Below, one piece after another: positions 52,264-63,166 of a stretch of 64,000 nucleotides of DNA. Numbering within the stretch: the first letter of the stretch is position 1; each line of letters begins with the position of its first letter. Origin of the DNA: Mycolicibacterium gadium. Lineage in GTDB: Bacteria; Actinomycetota; Actinomycetes; Mycobacteriales; Mycobacteriaceae. The stretch lies in assembly GCF_010728925.1 (NCBI RefSeq), contig NZ_AP022608.1, positions 3,534,001-3,598,000 on the forward strand, written 5' to 3'. The notes beneath the pieces are model-generated. The model was not told the origin of the DNA. It saw nothing but the letters and a program-made list of their open reading frames with translations, and searched no databases. A program made the position numbers and the translations under genes.

Positions 52264-53049
52264 TCACGACAACTGCCGGATGACCTGTTGCAGTGGTTCC
52301 GAGGTCGTCCCAATTTCACCGATGAATGGGTGTGAGAGTTCCGCGACGAGGAACAGGTTTACGGCCACCAGAATGCCCAGAATCGCAACCATCGTGTAGT
52401 GGGTCGCGGGTTTCTTGACATCGTAAATGATTGCGCAGGCCAGAAGGAGGCCGCTGGTCAACCAGATGACCGCCCACAGCGACCAGGGCGGCCCATCATC
52501 CGTTTGCGCTTGCGCCAAGCGCTGCGTACGTGCCTGCCCGACGCTGTCGAGATTGCCGAAAGAGGTTGAGAGTATTGTCTTTTGCGCGTCGGTGCGTGCT
52601 TGAACTTCTTCATAGGCCGCATAAAGTCGCGTAAAGGCCTCGTCGGCGTCGGGGTATGAGCCGCCTTGGGCGATTTCGCGCCACTCGACTAACGCTGCCT
52701 GCTGGTACTCGAGCAGAGCCTTCCGAATCCGATCTTCATCAGGCTGGTCGAACACTGTGACAGTTCTGACAAGCTGCACCCCCGCTGCACCCTCGGTACG
52801 CGCTCTTCCGTCCGCGTCGCCGATCTGTCCCCACATGGCGGATACGACGAAGCCAAGGAAGAACGCGAACACGAATCCCACCACCCCGAACGCAAACTTG
52901 ATGACATCGTTGTGCTCTTCACCCTTGAGGTTGGGGAAACGACGGCGCACAAATACTTGAACGAGAATCGCTCCACCGGCGACGAAGACAATGATTCCCA
53001 GCAACAGCACCCACGAGGGAAGGTTGGCCACCAACCATTGACTAATCAT
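52264..53049 (-). CDS. DUF4239 membrane protein
   Basis: This 261-residue bestrophin-like DUF4239 protein has N-terminal helices (about 10-32 and 48-72), a helical cytoplasmic or extracellular middle and two C-terminal helices (about 195-215 and 222-244; DYKKPATHYTMVAILGILVAVNLFLV-type). Function unknown. It breaks up the arsenic island but points away from arsC. The 208 bp between its start and the arsC remnant contain no recognisable gene. Confidence 0.8.
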   Translation of the reverse strand: MISQWLVANLPSWVLLLGIIVFVAGGAILVQVFVRRRFPNLKGEEHNDVIKFAFGVVGFVFAFFLGFVVSAMWGQIGDADGRARTEGAAGVQLVRTVTVFDQPDEDRIRKALLEYQQAALVEWREIAQGGSYPDADEAFTRLYAAYEEVQARTDAQKTILSTSFGNLDSVGQARTQRLAQAQTDDGPPWSLWAVIWLTSGLLLACAIIYDVKKPATHYTMVAILGILVAVNLFLVAELSHPFIGEIGTTSEPLQQVIRQLS

Positions 53050-53257
53050 TCGGCTCTCCTGCGACCGCCAGGGTGGGGCGGGCGCGTTTGCCCGCTCGCG
53101 CTAGAACTCTCTAGCTGGCGAACTTCTTGACTGTAGGAGTCGTTGCGATATTGGGGTGCGCGAACGGGAATGACACGCCGAAGCGAGGGGCTCTGCTGGC
53201 GACACATGGCGCCCCCGGTTGCTGCGACGTGTACCAGGGCTGGTTACGTCGTGGCAG

Positions 53258-53466
53258 TCATTTGGGAGCAAGTGCTTTCACGCGTACCGCGATATCGACT
53301 CCCAGCTCGACGAGAGACTCCGCGGACAGAGCGTTGATCTCCGCACCGGGTTGGTACCCGCTGAGTACACGTCCACCGCGTCGCCCGCCGCTTGTCGCAT
53401 GAGACCGGCCGCCATCTGCGACTTCCCGGCGTTCTTGACGCATACGAAAAGCACCGAGGGCTTCAT
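53258..53466 (-). pseudogene. Decayed arsenate reductase (arsC) behind acr3
   Basis: From ATG 53466 the minus strand reads [20 protein letters not shown]...[14 protein letters not shown], the start of an ArsC with C-x5-K-S P-loop, then loses frame. The continuation [19 protein letters not shown] is in another frame and stops at 53258. After VGVDI the sequence ([10 protein letters not shown]) no longer resembles ArsC, so the gene is both frameshifted (about 53350) and truncated. It begins 17 bp after the acr3 stop, the usual acr3-arsC order. Confidence 0.85.
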
Positions 53467-53482
53467 CCGTTTCGACACCGCG

Positions 53483-54601
53483 CTAGCTCGGTCTGCCCGT
53501 GGGTGCCGCCGGCACAGCGGCGCCATCTCCGGCATCGAAACGGCGTCGCAGCGCAAGAGACACGTATACCAGCGCCACCAGTACAGGAACCTCGATCAGC
53601 GGTCCAACGACTCCGGCCAGCGCCTGACCGGAAGTGGCCCCATACGTTGCGATGGCAACGGCGATGGCCAGTTCGAAGTTGTTACCTGCCGCGGTGAACG
53701 CGAGCGTGGTGGTGCGTTCATACCCGAGGTGCAGGAGCGCACCCAGCAGATAACCGCCACCCCACATGATGGCGAAGTACGCCAACAGCGGCAGGGCGAT
53801 CCGGGCTACGTCCAGTGGCCGGCTGGTGATCTGATCTCCTTGCAGCGCAAAGAGAATCACGATGGTGAACAGGAGTCCATAAAGAGCCCACGGCCCTACG
53901 GTCGGCAGGAACTTGGATTCGTACCATTCGCGCCCCTTGGCCTTCTCCCCGAATCGCCGAGACAGGTACCCGGCCAGTAACGGGATGCCCAAGAAGATCA
54001 GGACGGATTTGGCGATCTGCCAGGGGGATGTCGAGATGGTGGTCTGCTGCAACCCCAGCCATCCCGGCAACACCGACAGATAGAACCAGCCCAAAACCGC
54101 GAACATCACGACCTGGAACATCGAGTTGAGGGCAACCAGCACGGCCGCTGCCTCGCGATCTCCACAGGCGAGGTCGTTCCAGATGATCACCATGGCGATG
54201 CAACGAGCCAGGCCGACGATGATCAGCCCGGTGCGGTATTCGGGCGAGTCCGGCAACAACAGCCACGCCAGCGCGAACATCAGCGCCGGACCGAGAACCC
54301 AGTTCAGAAACAGCGAACTGATCAGCAGCTTGCGGTCACCGGTGACAGTGTCCAGGCGGTCGTAGCGGACCTTGGCGAGCACCGGATACATCATGATCAA
54401 CAGTCCAAGCGCAATCGGCAGCGAGATGCCGTCGATCTGCACCTTGTCCAAAGCCGTGTTGAGTCCCGGAATCCAGCGGCCGAGCAACAGGCCGGCGGCC
54501 ATTGCGATGCCGATCCAGACGGGGAGGAACCGGTCCAACGTCGACAACTTCGCCACGACGGGTGGCGCCGCTGCCTGACGCTGCTGAACTTTGTCGGTCA
54601 T
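53483..54601 (-). CDS. acr3: Acr3-family arsenite efflux permease
   Basis: This 372-residue membrane protein with about ten helices exports arsenite using the proton gradient. The family's essential Cys in the fourth helix is present in [19 protein letters not shown], as are the broken-helix motifs near [14 protein letters not shown] 54601 overlaps the arsR stop by 4 bp, so arsR-acr3 are translationally coupled. The longer upstream frame is the arsR gene in another reading frame. Confidence 0.94.
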   Translation of the reverse strand: MTDKVQQRQAAAPPVVAKLSTLDRFLPVWIGIAMAAGLLLGRWIPGLNTALDKVQIDGISLPIALGLLIMMYPVLAKVRYDRLDTVTGDRKLLISSLFLNWVLGPALMFALAWLLLPDSPEYRTGLIIVGLARCIAMVIIWNDLACGDREAAAVLVALNSMFQVVMFAVLGWFYLSVLPGWLGLQQTTISTSPWQIAKSVLIFLGIPLLAGYLSRRFGEKAKGREWYESKFLPTVGPWALYGLLFTIVILFALQGDQITSRPLDVARIALPLLAYFAIMWGGGYLLGALLHLGYERTTTLAFTAAGNNFELAIAVAIATYGATSGQALAGVVGPLIEVPVLVALVYVSLALRRRFDAGDGAAVPAAPTGRPS

Positions 54602-54966
54602 GCCCGAGCGACCGCCGCGTCGGCACTGACACTTAACAACGACGACAACGAGCCGAGCACCTCGGGCACGACCGTGTAGTACACCCAGGAAGCGCGCCGC
54701 TCCGAGGTCAGCAACCCCGCATCGCGCAGCACCTTGAGGTGGTGCGAGATCGTCGGCTGCGACACCTCGAGGCCGGGTGAGATGTCGCACACGCACGCCT
54801 CTCCGCCGGAATGGCTTGCCACCGAGCTCAGCAAGCGCAGCCGTACCGGGTCGGACAACGCCTTGAACTTCAACGCCATTTCCGTCGCTTGAGCCGTTGT
54901 CAGGGGTTCCCGTACCAACGGCTCAAGCGCACAGCAGGCTTCCGACGACGCGAACTGATTCGACAT
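54598..54966 (-). CDS. arsR: ArsR-family arsenite-responsive repressor
   Basis: This 122-residue winged-helix repressor has an As(III)/Sb(III) site ACVCD (C58, C60) in the DNA-recognition region and an extra N-terminal Cys pair (C11, C12). HTH: VSQPTISHHLKVLRDAGLL. ATG 54966 is used; it is flanked upstream by a perfect inverted repeat (54970-54989), so autorepression of arsR-acr3 is expected. Confidence 0.93.
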   Translation of the reverse strand: MSNQFASSEACCALEPLVREPLTTAQATEMALKFKALSDPVRLRLLSSVASHSGGEACVCDISPGLEVSQPTISHHLKVLRDAGLLTSERRASWVYYTVVPEVLGSLSSLLSVSADAAVARA

Positions 54967-54969
54967 GCA

Positions 54970-54989
54970 TCGATATTGACCCATATCGA
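54970..54989. promoter_or_regulatory. Operator of arsR-acr3
   Basis: TCGATAT (54970-54976), spacer TGACCC, ATATCGA (54983-54989): perfect 7-bp arms immediately upstream of the arsR start (54966). The spacing and AT-rich arms fit ArsR-family sites. Confidence 0.75.
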
Positions 54990-55033
54990 ATCTGCGGGCA
55001 AACCGACAGCAGATGAATTCTCGGCGGCAACCG

Positions 55034-55510
55034 TCAGCAGCAGCCGGTGTCGGCCTTGACCCGCTCTCCCTCGGCATGCTCTTCGGCGGTCCCACACGAA
55101 CATTCGCCCGCCGCGCCGAGATCCTTCGGAGCGCTCCCGAAAGTGTCGGAATCGGCGAGCACGGTGTAGACCTCCCATCGCTCACCGCCAGGGCCGGACA
55201 CCCAGACCTTGTCCTGCGTCGCGAAGCAACAGGTGGTGCCGATCTCTTCGTCGGTGAACAGCCCCTCACCGGACAGGCGGGCGATCTCTTCATGCACCCG
55301 GTCACTGGTCTCGACCTCGACGCCCAGGTGGTTGAGGGTGCCGCCGTGCCCCGGGTTCTCGATGAGAACGAGCTTGAGGGGAGGCTCGGTGATCGCGAAA
55401 TTGGCGTAGCCGGGCTTGCGCTTGGCCGGTTGGGCGTTGAACAGCTTCGAGTAGAACGTCACAGCTTCTTCGAGGTCGTCGACGTTGAGAGCGAGTTGAG
55501 CGCGGGACAT
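55034..55510 (-). CDS. ArsI/CadI-family metalloenzyme, copy 1
   Basis: This 158-residue VOC (glyoxalase-fold) protein has expected iron ligands H61 (LNHLG) and E113 (WEVYT), vicinal C94-C95 (TTCCFATQDK) that bind trivalent arsenicals, and Cys at the C-terminus (CSCG, GCC). ArsI cleaves the C-As bond of organoarsenicals; CadI of M. tuberculosis is the cadmium-induced relative. The third ligand position holds Gln (Q5). Operator-like repeats lie upstream. Confidence 0.88.
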   Translation of the reverse strand: MSRAQLALNVDDLEEAVTFYSKLFNAQPAKRKPGYANFAITEPPLKLVLIENPGHGGTLNHLGVEVETSDRVHEEIARLSGEGLFTDEEIGTTCCFATQDKVWVSGPGGERWEVYTVLADSDTFGSAPKDLGAAGECSCGTAEEHAEGERVKADTGCC

Positions 55511-55527
55511 GGTGCCTCCTGTAGTAC

Positions 55528-55582
55528 GACATATATCAAACTAATGGACACCGCCAGCATGCCCACCTCTTTGATATATGTC
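55528..55582. promoter_or_regulatory. Divergent ArsR operator pair
   Basis: GACATATATCAAA (55528-55540) and its exact reverse complement TTTGATATATGTC (55570-55582) form perfect 13-bp arms 29 bp apart in the 95-bp gap between arsI and the next arsR gene. Each arm contains an imperfect TTGA-N6-TCAA palindrome, so two dimers can bind and repress both directions. Confidence 0.8.
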
Positions 55583-55605
55583 AAGACTACTGGCAAGATG
55601 GACTC

Positions 55606-55965
55606 ATGCCCAAGGCCTTGCCCGTGATCGACATGTCCGCCCCCGTGTGTTGCGCGCCTGTCGCGGCAGGTCCTGTTGACGACACCGCGGCTCTCGAAGT
55701 CGCCCTACGGCTCAAGGCGCTCGCCGACCCCGCGCGCGTGAAACTGATGTCATTGCTTCTGAGCTCGCCGATCGGCGAACTGAACAGCGGGGATCTGGCA
55801 GTTGCAGTGGCGCTGACCGAATCGACGGTGAGCCATCACCTGACACAACTACGCAAAGCGGGACTGGTCGATTCCGATCGTCGGGGCATGAACGTCTATC
55901 ACCGTGCGCGGCGCGACGCGCTGGTCGCGCTGTGCGGTGTCCTCGACCCGACGTGCTGCGGCTAG
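55606..55965 (+). CDS. ArsR-family metalloregulator
   Basis: This 119-residue winged-helix repressor has HTH LTESTVSHHLTQLRKAGLV. It lacks the CVC motif of the other ArsR but has Cys pairs at both ends (C15-C16, C117-C118), a sensing arrangement different from E. coli ArsR. It is divergent from arsI with shared operators, and 17 bp upstream of the sigma-factor gene. It likely senses As(III) or a related soft metal. Confidence 0.9.
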   Translation: MPKALPVIDMSAPVCCAPVAAGPVDDTAALEVALRLKALADPARVKLMSLLLSSPIGELNSGDLAVAVALTESTVSHHLTQLRKAGLVDSDRRGMNVYHRARRDALVALCGVLDPTCCG

Positions 55966-55982
55966 CCGGAAGGACGGCGGTC

Positions 55983-56606
55983 ATGAACGCCGACATGATG
56001 AAGACGGAATCTGCGGCCGTGCGGCAGCCGACCGAACAAATGTGGCGCGAGATGTTGCCGCAGCTGCGAAGGTTCGTGCGTCGCCGGATAGCGGACCCCG
56101 ACCGAGCCGACGACCTCGTCGCCGACATCCTGCTGCGTATCCACCAGAACGTGGCCTCACTCGACGATCGGGAGCTGCTGCCGAATTGGGTGTTCCGCAT
56201 TGCGCGGAACGCGGTGATCGACGAGTACCGTCGAGCCGGCCGCAGCCGCGAACAGCTGACGTCGGCCCCGCCCGAGCGGGTGATCGAGCCGTTCACGGAT
56301 CCGGACGAGCCCAGCGCGGTGCGTGAGCTCTCCGCGTGCCTGCGGCCATTGCTCGAGGGGCTGTCGGCGGACCAGCGTGAGGCTCTGGAGATGGTGGATC
56401 TGGCGGGGATCACCCAAGCCGATGCCGCGCAACAGGCGGGGGTTTCACTGTCCGGAATGAAGTCCCGCGTGCAGCGCGGCCGCCGGCGGCTCGCCGAGCT
56501 GCTGGGACAGTGCTGTGCACTCATTCTCGACGGCCGGGGCGTGCCAATGGATTACGAGCCGGGACCGGGCTGCGGTTGCGCGAAGGACGGACCGCAGCCC
56601 GGCTGA
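55983..56606 (+). CDS. Sigma-70-family factor, SigZ-like, with Cys-containing tail
   Basis: This 207-residue ECF-type sigma factor has region 2 (about 20-90: LRRFVRRRIADPDRADDLVADILLRIHQNV, NWVFRIARNAVIDEYRR) and region 4 (LSADQREALEMVDLAGITQADAAQQAGVSLSGMKSRVQRGRRRLAELL). The C-terminal tail QCCALILDGRGVPMDYEPGPGCGCA has four Cys and could bind metal. ATG 55983 follows GGAAGG, 17 bp after the arsR stop. It probably directs transcription of resistance genes. Confidence 0.87.
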   Translation: MNADMMKTESAAVRQPTEQMWREMLPQLRRFVRRRIADPDRADDLVADILLRIHQNVASLDDRELLPNWVFRIARNAVIDEYRRAGRSREQLTSAPPERVIEPFTDPDEPSAVRELSACLRPLLEGLSADQREALEMVDLAGITQADAAQQAGVSLSGMKSRVQRGRRRLAELLGQCCALILDGRGVPMDYEPGPGCGCAKDGPQPG

Positions 56607-56609
56607 CAG

Positions 56610-57071
56610 CTATGCGCAGCAAGTGCTTTCAGCGTTGTCCTCGGCTGCGCAGTTCTTTGCGCACACGGAGTTCGACTCACCATCCGGGTTGGCCGGGTTG
56701 TCGTCGCTGATGCTGTAGAACTCCCACCAACCGAGCGGCACGTCCGGCGCGGCGACGAACACCTTGTCCTGTGTGGCGTGACAGCAGATGTCCTGCTCCG
56801 CGACCGTGGTGTCCAGGCCAGCCGCCGTAAAACGTTCCATTGCCGCGGCGACGTCATCGGCCGTCGCCGTTTCGACGCCGAGGTGGTTCAGATGCTCGGT
56901 AGCGCCCGGCTTTTCGATGAGGACCAACTTCAACGGCGGGTTCTCGATAGCGAAGTTGGCGTACCCATCGCGGATCTTGTGCGCGGGCACGCCGAACATC
57001 TTCTCGTAAAACGCGGTTGCAGCGGAGACATCGTCGACATTGAGTGCGAGTTGGATTCGATTGATGGACAT
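56610..57071 (-). CDS. ArsI/CadI-family metalloenzyme, copy 2
   Basis: This 153-residue VOC-fold paralogue of 55034 has H63 (LNHLG), E117 (WWEFYS), the vicinal C96-C97 (DICCHATQDK) and a Cys-rich tail (SVCAKNC...STCCA). ATG 57071 matches the paralogue start. It converges with sigZ-like (3-bp gap) and diverges from the ArsO-like gene. It may differ from copy 1 in arsenical preference. Confidence 0.87.
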   Translation of the reverse strand: MSINRIQLALNVDDVSAATAFYEKMFGVPAHKIRDGYANFAIENPPLKLVLIEKPGATEHLNHLGVETATADDVAAAMERFTAAGLDTTVAEQDICCHATQDKVFVAAPDVPLGWWEFYSISDDNPANPDGESNSVCAKNCAAEDNAESTCCA

Positions 57072-57127
57072 GGCGATCCTTTCAGGGTCAGTGGTTGACA
57101 CCTGCAATGACGTATCGAGGTCCGCCG

Positions 57128-57159
57128 GGACGCACCGGAGTACCGTTGTGCGTCCTTTT
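57128..57159 (+). terminator. Hairpin with T-run in the leader of the ArsO-like gene
   Basis: GGACGCAC plus CGG pairs with CCG plus GTGCGTCC (57128-57155) around a 4-nt AGTA loop with a 2-nt bulge, followed by TTTT. It lies 53 bp before the ArsO-like start (57212), so it could be an attenuator or terminator of an upstream transcript. Confidence 0.5.
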
Positions 57160-57211
57160 GGGTGAGTGGGCGTCAGTACTCGTGAACATCCACCACACCA
57201 GGAGAAATATC

Positions 57212-60182
<2,971 letters not shown>

Positions 60183-60342
60183 CTGGCCCTCCAGCAGCCA
60201 TGGGGACCTCGCCTGGACAACAATGTCGGTCGGTGACTTCCCAGATTCATGCCTGACATACAGCCGTTACTCGGCCGATGGTGATCTAACGATAGCGCGA
60301 CACCTCCTGGTCAGCTGACTCAACGCGGTCCAGTGGGCGCGA

Positions 60343-61158
60343 GTGGGCAAGAATGTGCGGGTGCGAAAGCTGCTGATCGGTGTTTTGGCGACGACGACCG
60401 CGGTGGTGGTCGGTGCCCTCGGAGCCGATTTCGGCGCGGCGATCTACGCCGAGTATCGCCTGGCCAGAAGTGTACGAAGCGCCGCTGACCTGGCCTGGGA
60501 CCCGTCGGTGGCCATCCTCGGTTTTCCATTCATCACCCAAGCGGCCAACCGGCACTACGACGAAGTGGAGATTCGGGCCGCCGGTGTCGGCCACCCCGTG
60601 GTCGGGAAGGCGTCGCTGGAGGCGACGCTGCATTCGATCGACCTTCTGGACTCTTCGTGGCTGGTCAGCCCGGAGGCCAAGCTGAGGGTGGGCAAGGCAG
60701 AGAGCCGCATCATCATCGATTCGACGCACGTCGGGAGATTCATGGGCATTCCGGACCTGCTGGTCGAGGCGCCGACGCGGGAAAGCAATGACTCCACCGG
60801 CGGCACCACCGAATCCGGAATATCCAGCAATCGCGGGGTGGTCTTCACCGGAACCCCGACATCCGCTGGCTTCGACGAGAGGGTCAGCATCGCGGTGGAC
60901 CTGTCGATCGTCGGGCCGGAACAAACCACCCTGGTCCTGACCGCGACCGACGTGTTGACCGGCGCGGGCACCGCCGACCAGGCCGTTCCCGACGACAAGA
61001 AGGACGAGGTGCTGGCCGCGTTCTCCACCAGACTGCCCGGTCAGAAGCTGCCGTTCGGACTCGCGCCGACCGCGGAAGGCGCCCGCGGCTCCGACCTCAT
61101 CATCGAAGGCATCGCCGAGGGAGTAACCGTGCCGCTGAGCGGGTTCAACATGAGATGA
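60343..61158 (+). CDS. lmeA: LmeA-family phospholipid-binding/lipomannan-related protein (DUF2993)
   Basis: This 271-residue exported protein has a signal-anchor (LLIGVLATTTAVVVGALGADFGAA) and the DUF2993 fold. LmeA (Rv0817c/MSMEG_5785) is a periplasmic protein needed for lipomannan mannan elongation. The start is uncertain: GTG 60343, 60355 or 60361 all precede the hydrophobic segment and none has a strong ribosome-binding site. It is divergent from glnR. Confidence 0.85.
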   Translation: MGKNVRVRKLLIGVLATTTAVVVGALGADFGAAIYAEYRLARSVRSAADLAWDPSVAILGFPFITQAANRHYDEVEIRAAGVGHPVVGKASLEATLHSIDLLDSSWLVSPEAKLRVGKAESRIIIDSTHVGRFMGIPDLLVEAPTRESNDSTGGTTESGISSNRGVVFTGTPTSAGFDERVSIAVDLSIVGPEQTTLVLTATDVLTGAGTADQAVPDDKKDEVLAAFSTRLPGQKLPFGLAPTAEGARGSDLIIEGIAEGVTVPLSGFNMR

Positions 61159-61186
61159 GCGCTTGCGCGAAGAACAGAGGGTGGCG

Positions 61187-61609
61187 ATGAGCTCTTCATG
61201 GGTACTGGTGGTCGTCGTGCTCGTCGCCGCGCTCGGGCTGGCCTACGTGATCGGCAGGCTGCTCACCCTGCGTGCCGGGCTCCTCAAAGCGAGCGAGGAC
61301 GCCGCCAACGTGGACACCAGTGACCTGGGATTGTCCGAAACCGGACCGACGGTGCTGCACTTCAGCGCCGAGTGGTGCGGACCCTGCGCGGGCGTGCGAC
61401 AGGTCGTCGACCAGGTGTGCGCAGAGCTGCCCGGGGTCGCTCATGTCGAGATCGACATGGATGCCAATCCGGAAGCGGCCAGGCGACTTTCGGTGTTGTC
61501 GCTGCCCACCACGATCATCTTCGACGCCGACGGGCGCCCGCGCTTTCGCACCCACGGTGTTCCCAAGCCTGCTGACCTGCGCTCGGCCCTGGAACCACTG
61601 TTGGCTTGA
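61187..61609 (+). CDS. thiX: Thioredoxin-fold protein (ThiX-like)
   Basis: This 140-residue protein has an N-terminal transmembrane helix (about 4-24), then a thioredoxin domain with AEWCGPC active site (C64, C67) and cis-Pro segment SLPTTIIF. It is anchored, and the thioredoxin domain side is not determined. ATG 61187 follows AGAGGG. It matches Rv0816c in order (lmeA-thiX-cysA2). Confidence 0.9.
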   Translation: MSSSWVLVVVVLVAALGLAYVIGRLLTLRAGLLKASEDAANVDTSDLGLSETGPTVLHFSAEWCGPCAGVRQVVDQVCAELPGVAHVEIDMDANPEAARRLSVLSLPTTIIFDADGRPRFRTHGVPKPADLRSALEPLLA

Positions 61610-61625
61610 TCACCATGTCATTGGG

Positions 61626-61631
61626 TAAGCT
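61626..61631 (+). promoter_or_regulatory. -10 element of a leaderless transcript
   Basis: TAAGCT at 61626-61631 sits 7 nt before GTG 61639, the spacing expected if transcription starts on the start codon itself. TTGGCT at 61601-61606 is a weak candidate -35 (19-bp spacer). Confidence 0.7.
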
Positions 61632-61638
61632 GTCGCTC

Positions 61639-61731
61639 GTGTCCGCCCGCCTCGAGCCGATGCTCACCAAGCGCCGCGCAGTCGATCTGTGCCGCGTCGC
61701 GGGTTGTTGCTGTTGTTGTTGTAGCTGCTGA
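61639..61731 (+). CDS. Leaderless polycysteine leader peptide (cysteine attenuator)
   Basis: GTG 61639 opens a 30-codon ORF, VSARLEPMLTKRRAVDLCRV then AGCCCCCCSC stop (61729-61731). Six Cys codons in a row plus two more near the 3' end (five of them TGT) are a hallmark of polycysteine upstream ORFs that stall under cysteine limitation and release expression of the downstream operon. This class is documented upstream of the DUF4395-cysA2 genes in mycobacteria. Stop is 96 bp before the DUF4395 start. Confidence 0.9.
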   Translation: MSARLEPMLTKRRAVDLCRVAGCCCCCCSC

Positions 61732-61827
61732 GTAGCCGCGCCGTCCCCCTCGCGCCGCACTCGGGAGTAGCCCCATGTGGCCTGCCCTCCCATTCCAGCC
61801 AGCCATCCATGCAACAGGAGCACATCC

Positions 61828-62295
61828 ATGCCGACCGGCACGAACACCATCGCCCCACCTGATCAGGTGGACGTGCGCGGGCCGCGTTTCGCCGCGTGGG
61901 TCACCACCGGCGTCCTCATCGTGGCGCTCCTGGCGTCGGCCGTCAGCGCCGTCGCTGCGGCGGCGATCCTCGGTGTGCAGGCGATCGTGTTCGCGATCGG
62001 CGCACAGCGCGGACCGCAGCGGCATCCGTACGGGCTGATCTTCCGGTCGCTGGTCGCTCCGCGCTTCGGACCGGTCACCGAGAAGGAACCGGTACCCCCG
62101 CTGAAGTTCGCCCAACTCGTCGGTTTGGCGTTCGCGGCGGTCGGTGTCGTCGGGTTCGCCGTCGGTGTCCCACTGCTCGGCCTGATCGCCACGGGCTTCG
62201 CGCTCGTGGCGGCGTTTCTCAACGCGGCCTTCGGCATCTGCCTCGGCTGTCAGATCTATCCGCTCGTCGCACGTTTCCGCCCCGACCCCGCTTAA
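61828..62295 (+). CDS. DUF4395 membrane protein
   Basis: This 155-residue membrane protein begins MPTGTNTIAPPDQVDVRGPRFAAWVTTGVLIVALLASAVSAVAAA, with four hydrophobic segments (about 22-45, 47-62, 95-115 and 120-142). DUF4395 is repeatedly linked to thiosulfate sulfurtransferases and may handle sulfur species or sulfide at the membrane. ATG 61828 follows AGGAG. It is first structural gene of the cysteine-attenuated operon. Confidence 0.9.
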   Translation: MPTGTNTIAPPDQVDVRGPRFAAWVTTGVLIVALLASAVSAVAAAAILGVQAIVFAIGAQRGPQRHPYGLIFRSLVAPRFGPVTEKEPVPPLKFAQLVGLAFAAVGVVGFAVGVPLLGLIATGFALVAAFLNAAFGICLGCQIYPLVARFRPDPA

Positions 62296-62331
62296 CACTT
62301 CAAATAGCAAGCAACCGAAAGGATTTCCTAC

Positions 62332-63165
62332 ATGGCACGCTCCGACGTCCTGGTCACGACCGACTGGGCCGAGAGCAATCTCGAAGCGCCTAACACCGTC
62401 TTCGTCGAGGTCGACGAAGACACCTCCGCATACGAGGGCGGCCACATCGCCGGCGCTGTGCGGCTCGATTGGAAGACCGAGCTGCAGGACCAGGTGAAGC
62501 GTGACTTCGTCGACCAGCAGCAGTTCTCGAAGTTGTTGTCCGACAAAGGCATCAGCAATGACGACACCGTGATCCTGTACGGCGGCAACAACAACTGGTT
62601 CGCCGCCTACGCGTACTGGTATTTCAAGCTGTACGGCCACGAGAACGTCAAGCTGCTCGACGGCGGACGCAAGAAGTGGGAGCTCGACGGGCGCCCGCTG
62701 GTGACGGAGGTCCCCGCCCGCGCTGCTACTTCATACGAGGCCAAGCAGCCGAACAACGCCATCCGCGCGTTCCGCGACGAGGTCATCGCCGCGATCGGCG
62801 AGAAGAACCTGGTCGACGTGCGCTCCCCCGATGAGTTCTCCGGCAAGATCCTCGCCCCCGCCCACCTACCGCAGGAACAGAGTCAGCGGCCCGGGCATAT
62901 CCCCGGCGCCATCAATGTTCCCTGGAGCAAGGCGGCCAACGAGGACGGGACCTTCAAGTCCGACGAGGACCTGGCCAAGCTGTACGCCGAGGCGGGACTG
63001 GATGGCCAGAAGGAGACCATCGCCTACTGCCGGATCGGTGAGCGCTCGTCGCACACCTGGTTCGTGCTGCAGGAGTTGTTGGGACACCAGAACGTCAAGA
63101 ACTACGACGGAAGTTGGACCGAATACGGCTCTCTCGTGGGAGCCCCGATCGAGTTGGGAAGTTGA
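62332..63165 (+). CDS. cysA2: Thiosulfate sulfurtransferase (rhodanese)
   Basis: This 277-residue two-domain rhodanese, same length as M. tuberculosis CysA2 (Rv0815c), has the persulfide-forming active-site Cys C233 in YCRIGERSS. The N-terminal domain has YGGNNNWFAAYAYW. It moves sulfur from thiosulfate to acceptors. It is second gene of the DUF4395-cysA2-sseC operon. Confidence 0.95.
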   Translation: MARSDVLVTTDWAESNLEAPNTVFVEVDEDTSAYEGGHIAGAVRLDWKTELQDQVKRDFVDQQQFSKLLSDKGISNDDTVILYGGNNNWFAAYAYWYFKLYGHENVKLLDGGRKKWELDGRPLVTEVPARAATSYEAKQPNNAIRAFRDEVIAAIGEKNLVDVRSPDEFSGKILAPAHLPQEQSQRPGHIPGAINVPWSKAANEDGTFKSDEDLAKLYAEAGLDGQKETIAYCRIGERSSHTWFVLQELLGHQNVKNYDGSWTEYGSLVGAPIELGS

Positions 63166-63166
63166 T

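Noticed and set aside
53100..53115. GCTAGA-ACTC-TCTAGC palindrome
   Set aside because: A 6-bp palindrome in the gap between DUF4239 and the arsC remnant; short, with no nearby promoter evidence.
61705..61728. TGT/TTG repeat tract as a simple microsatellite
   Set aside because: The tract is in frame with a leaderless ORF and reads as Cys codons; function as an attenuator explains it better.
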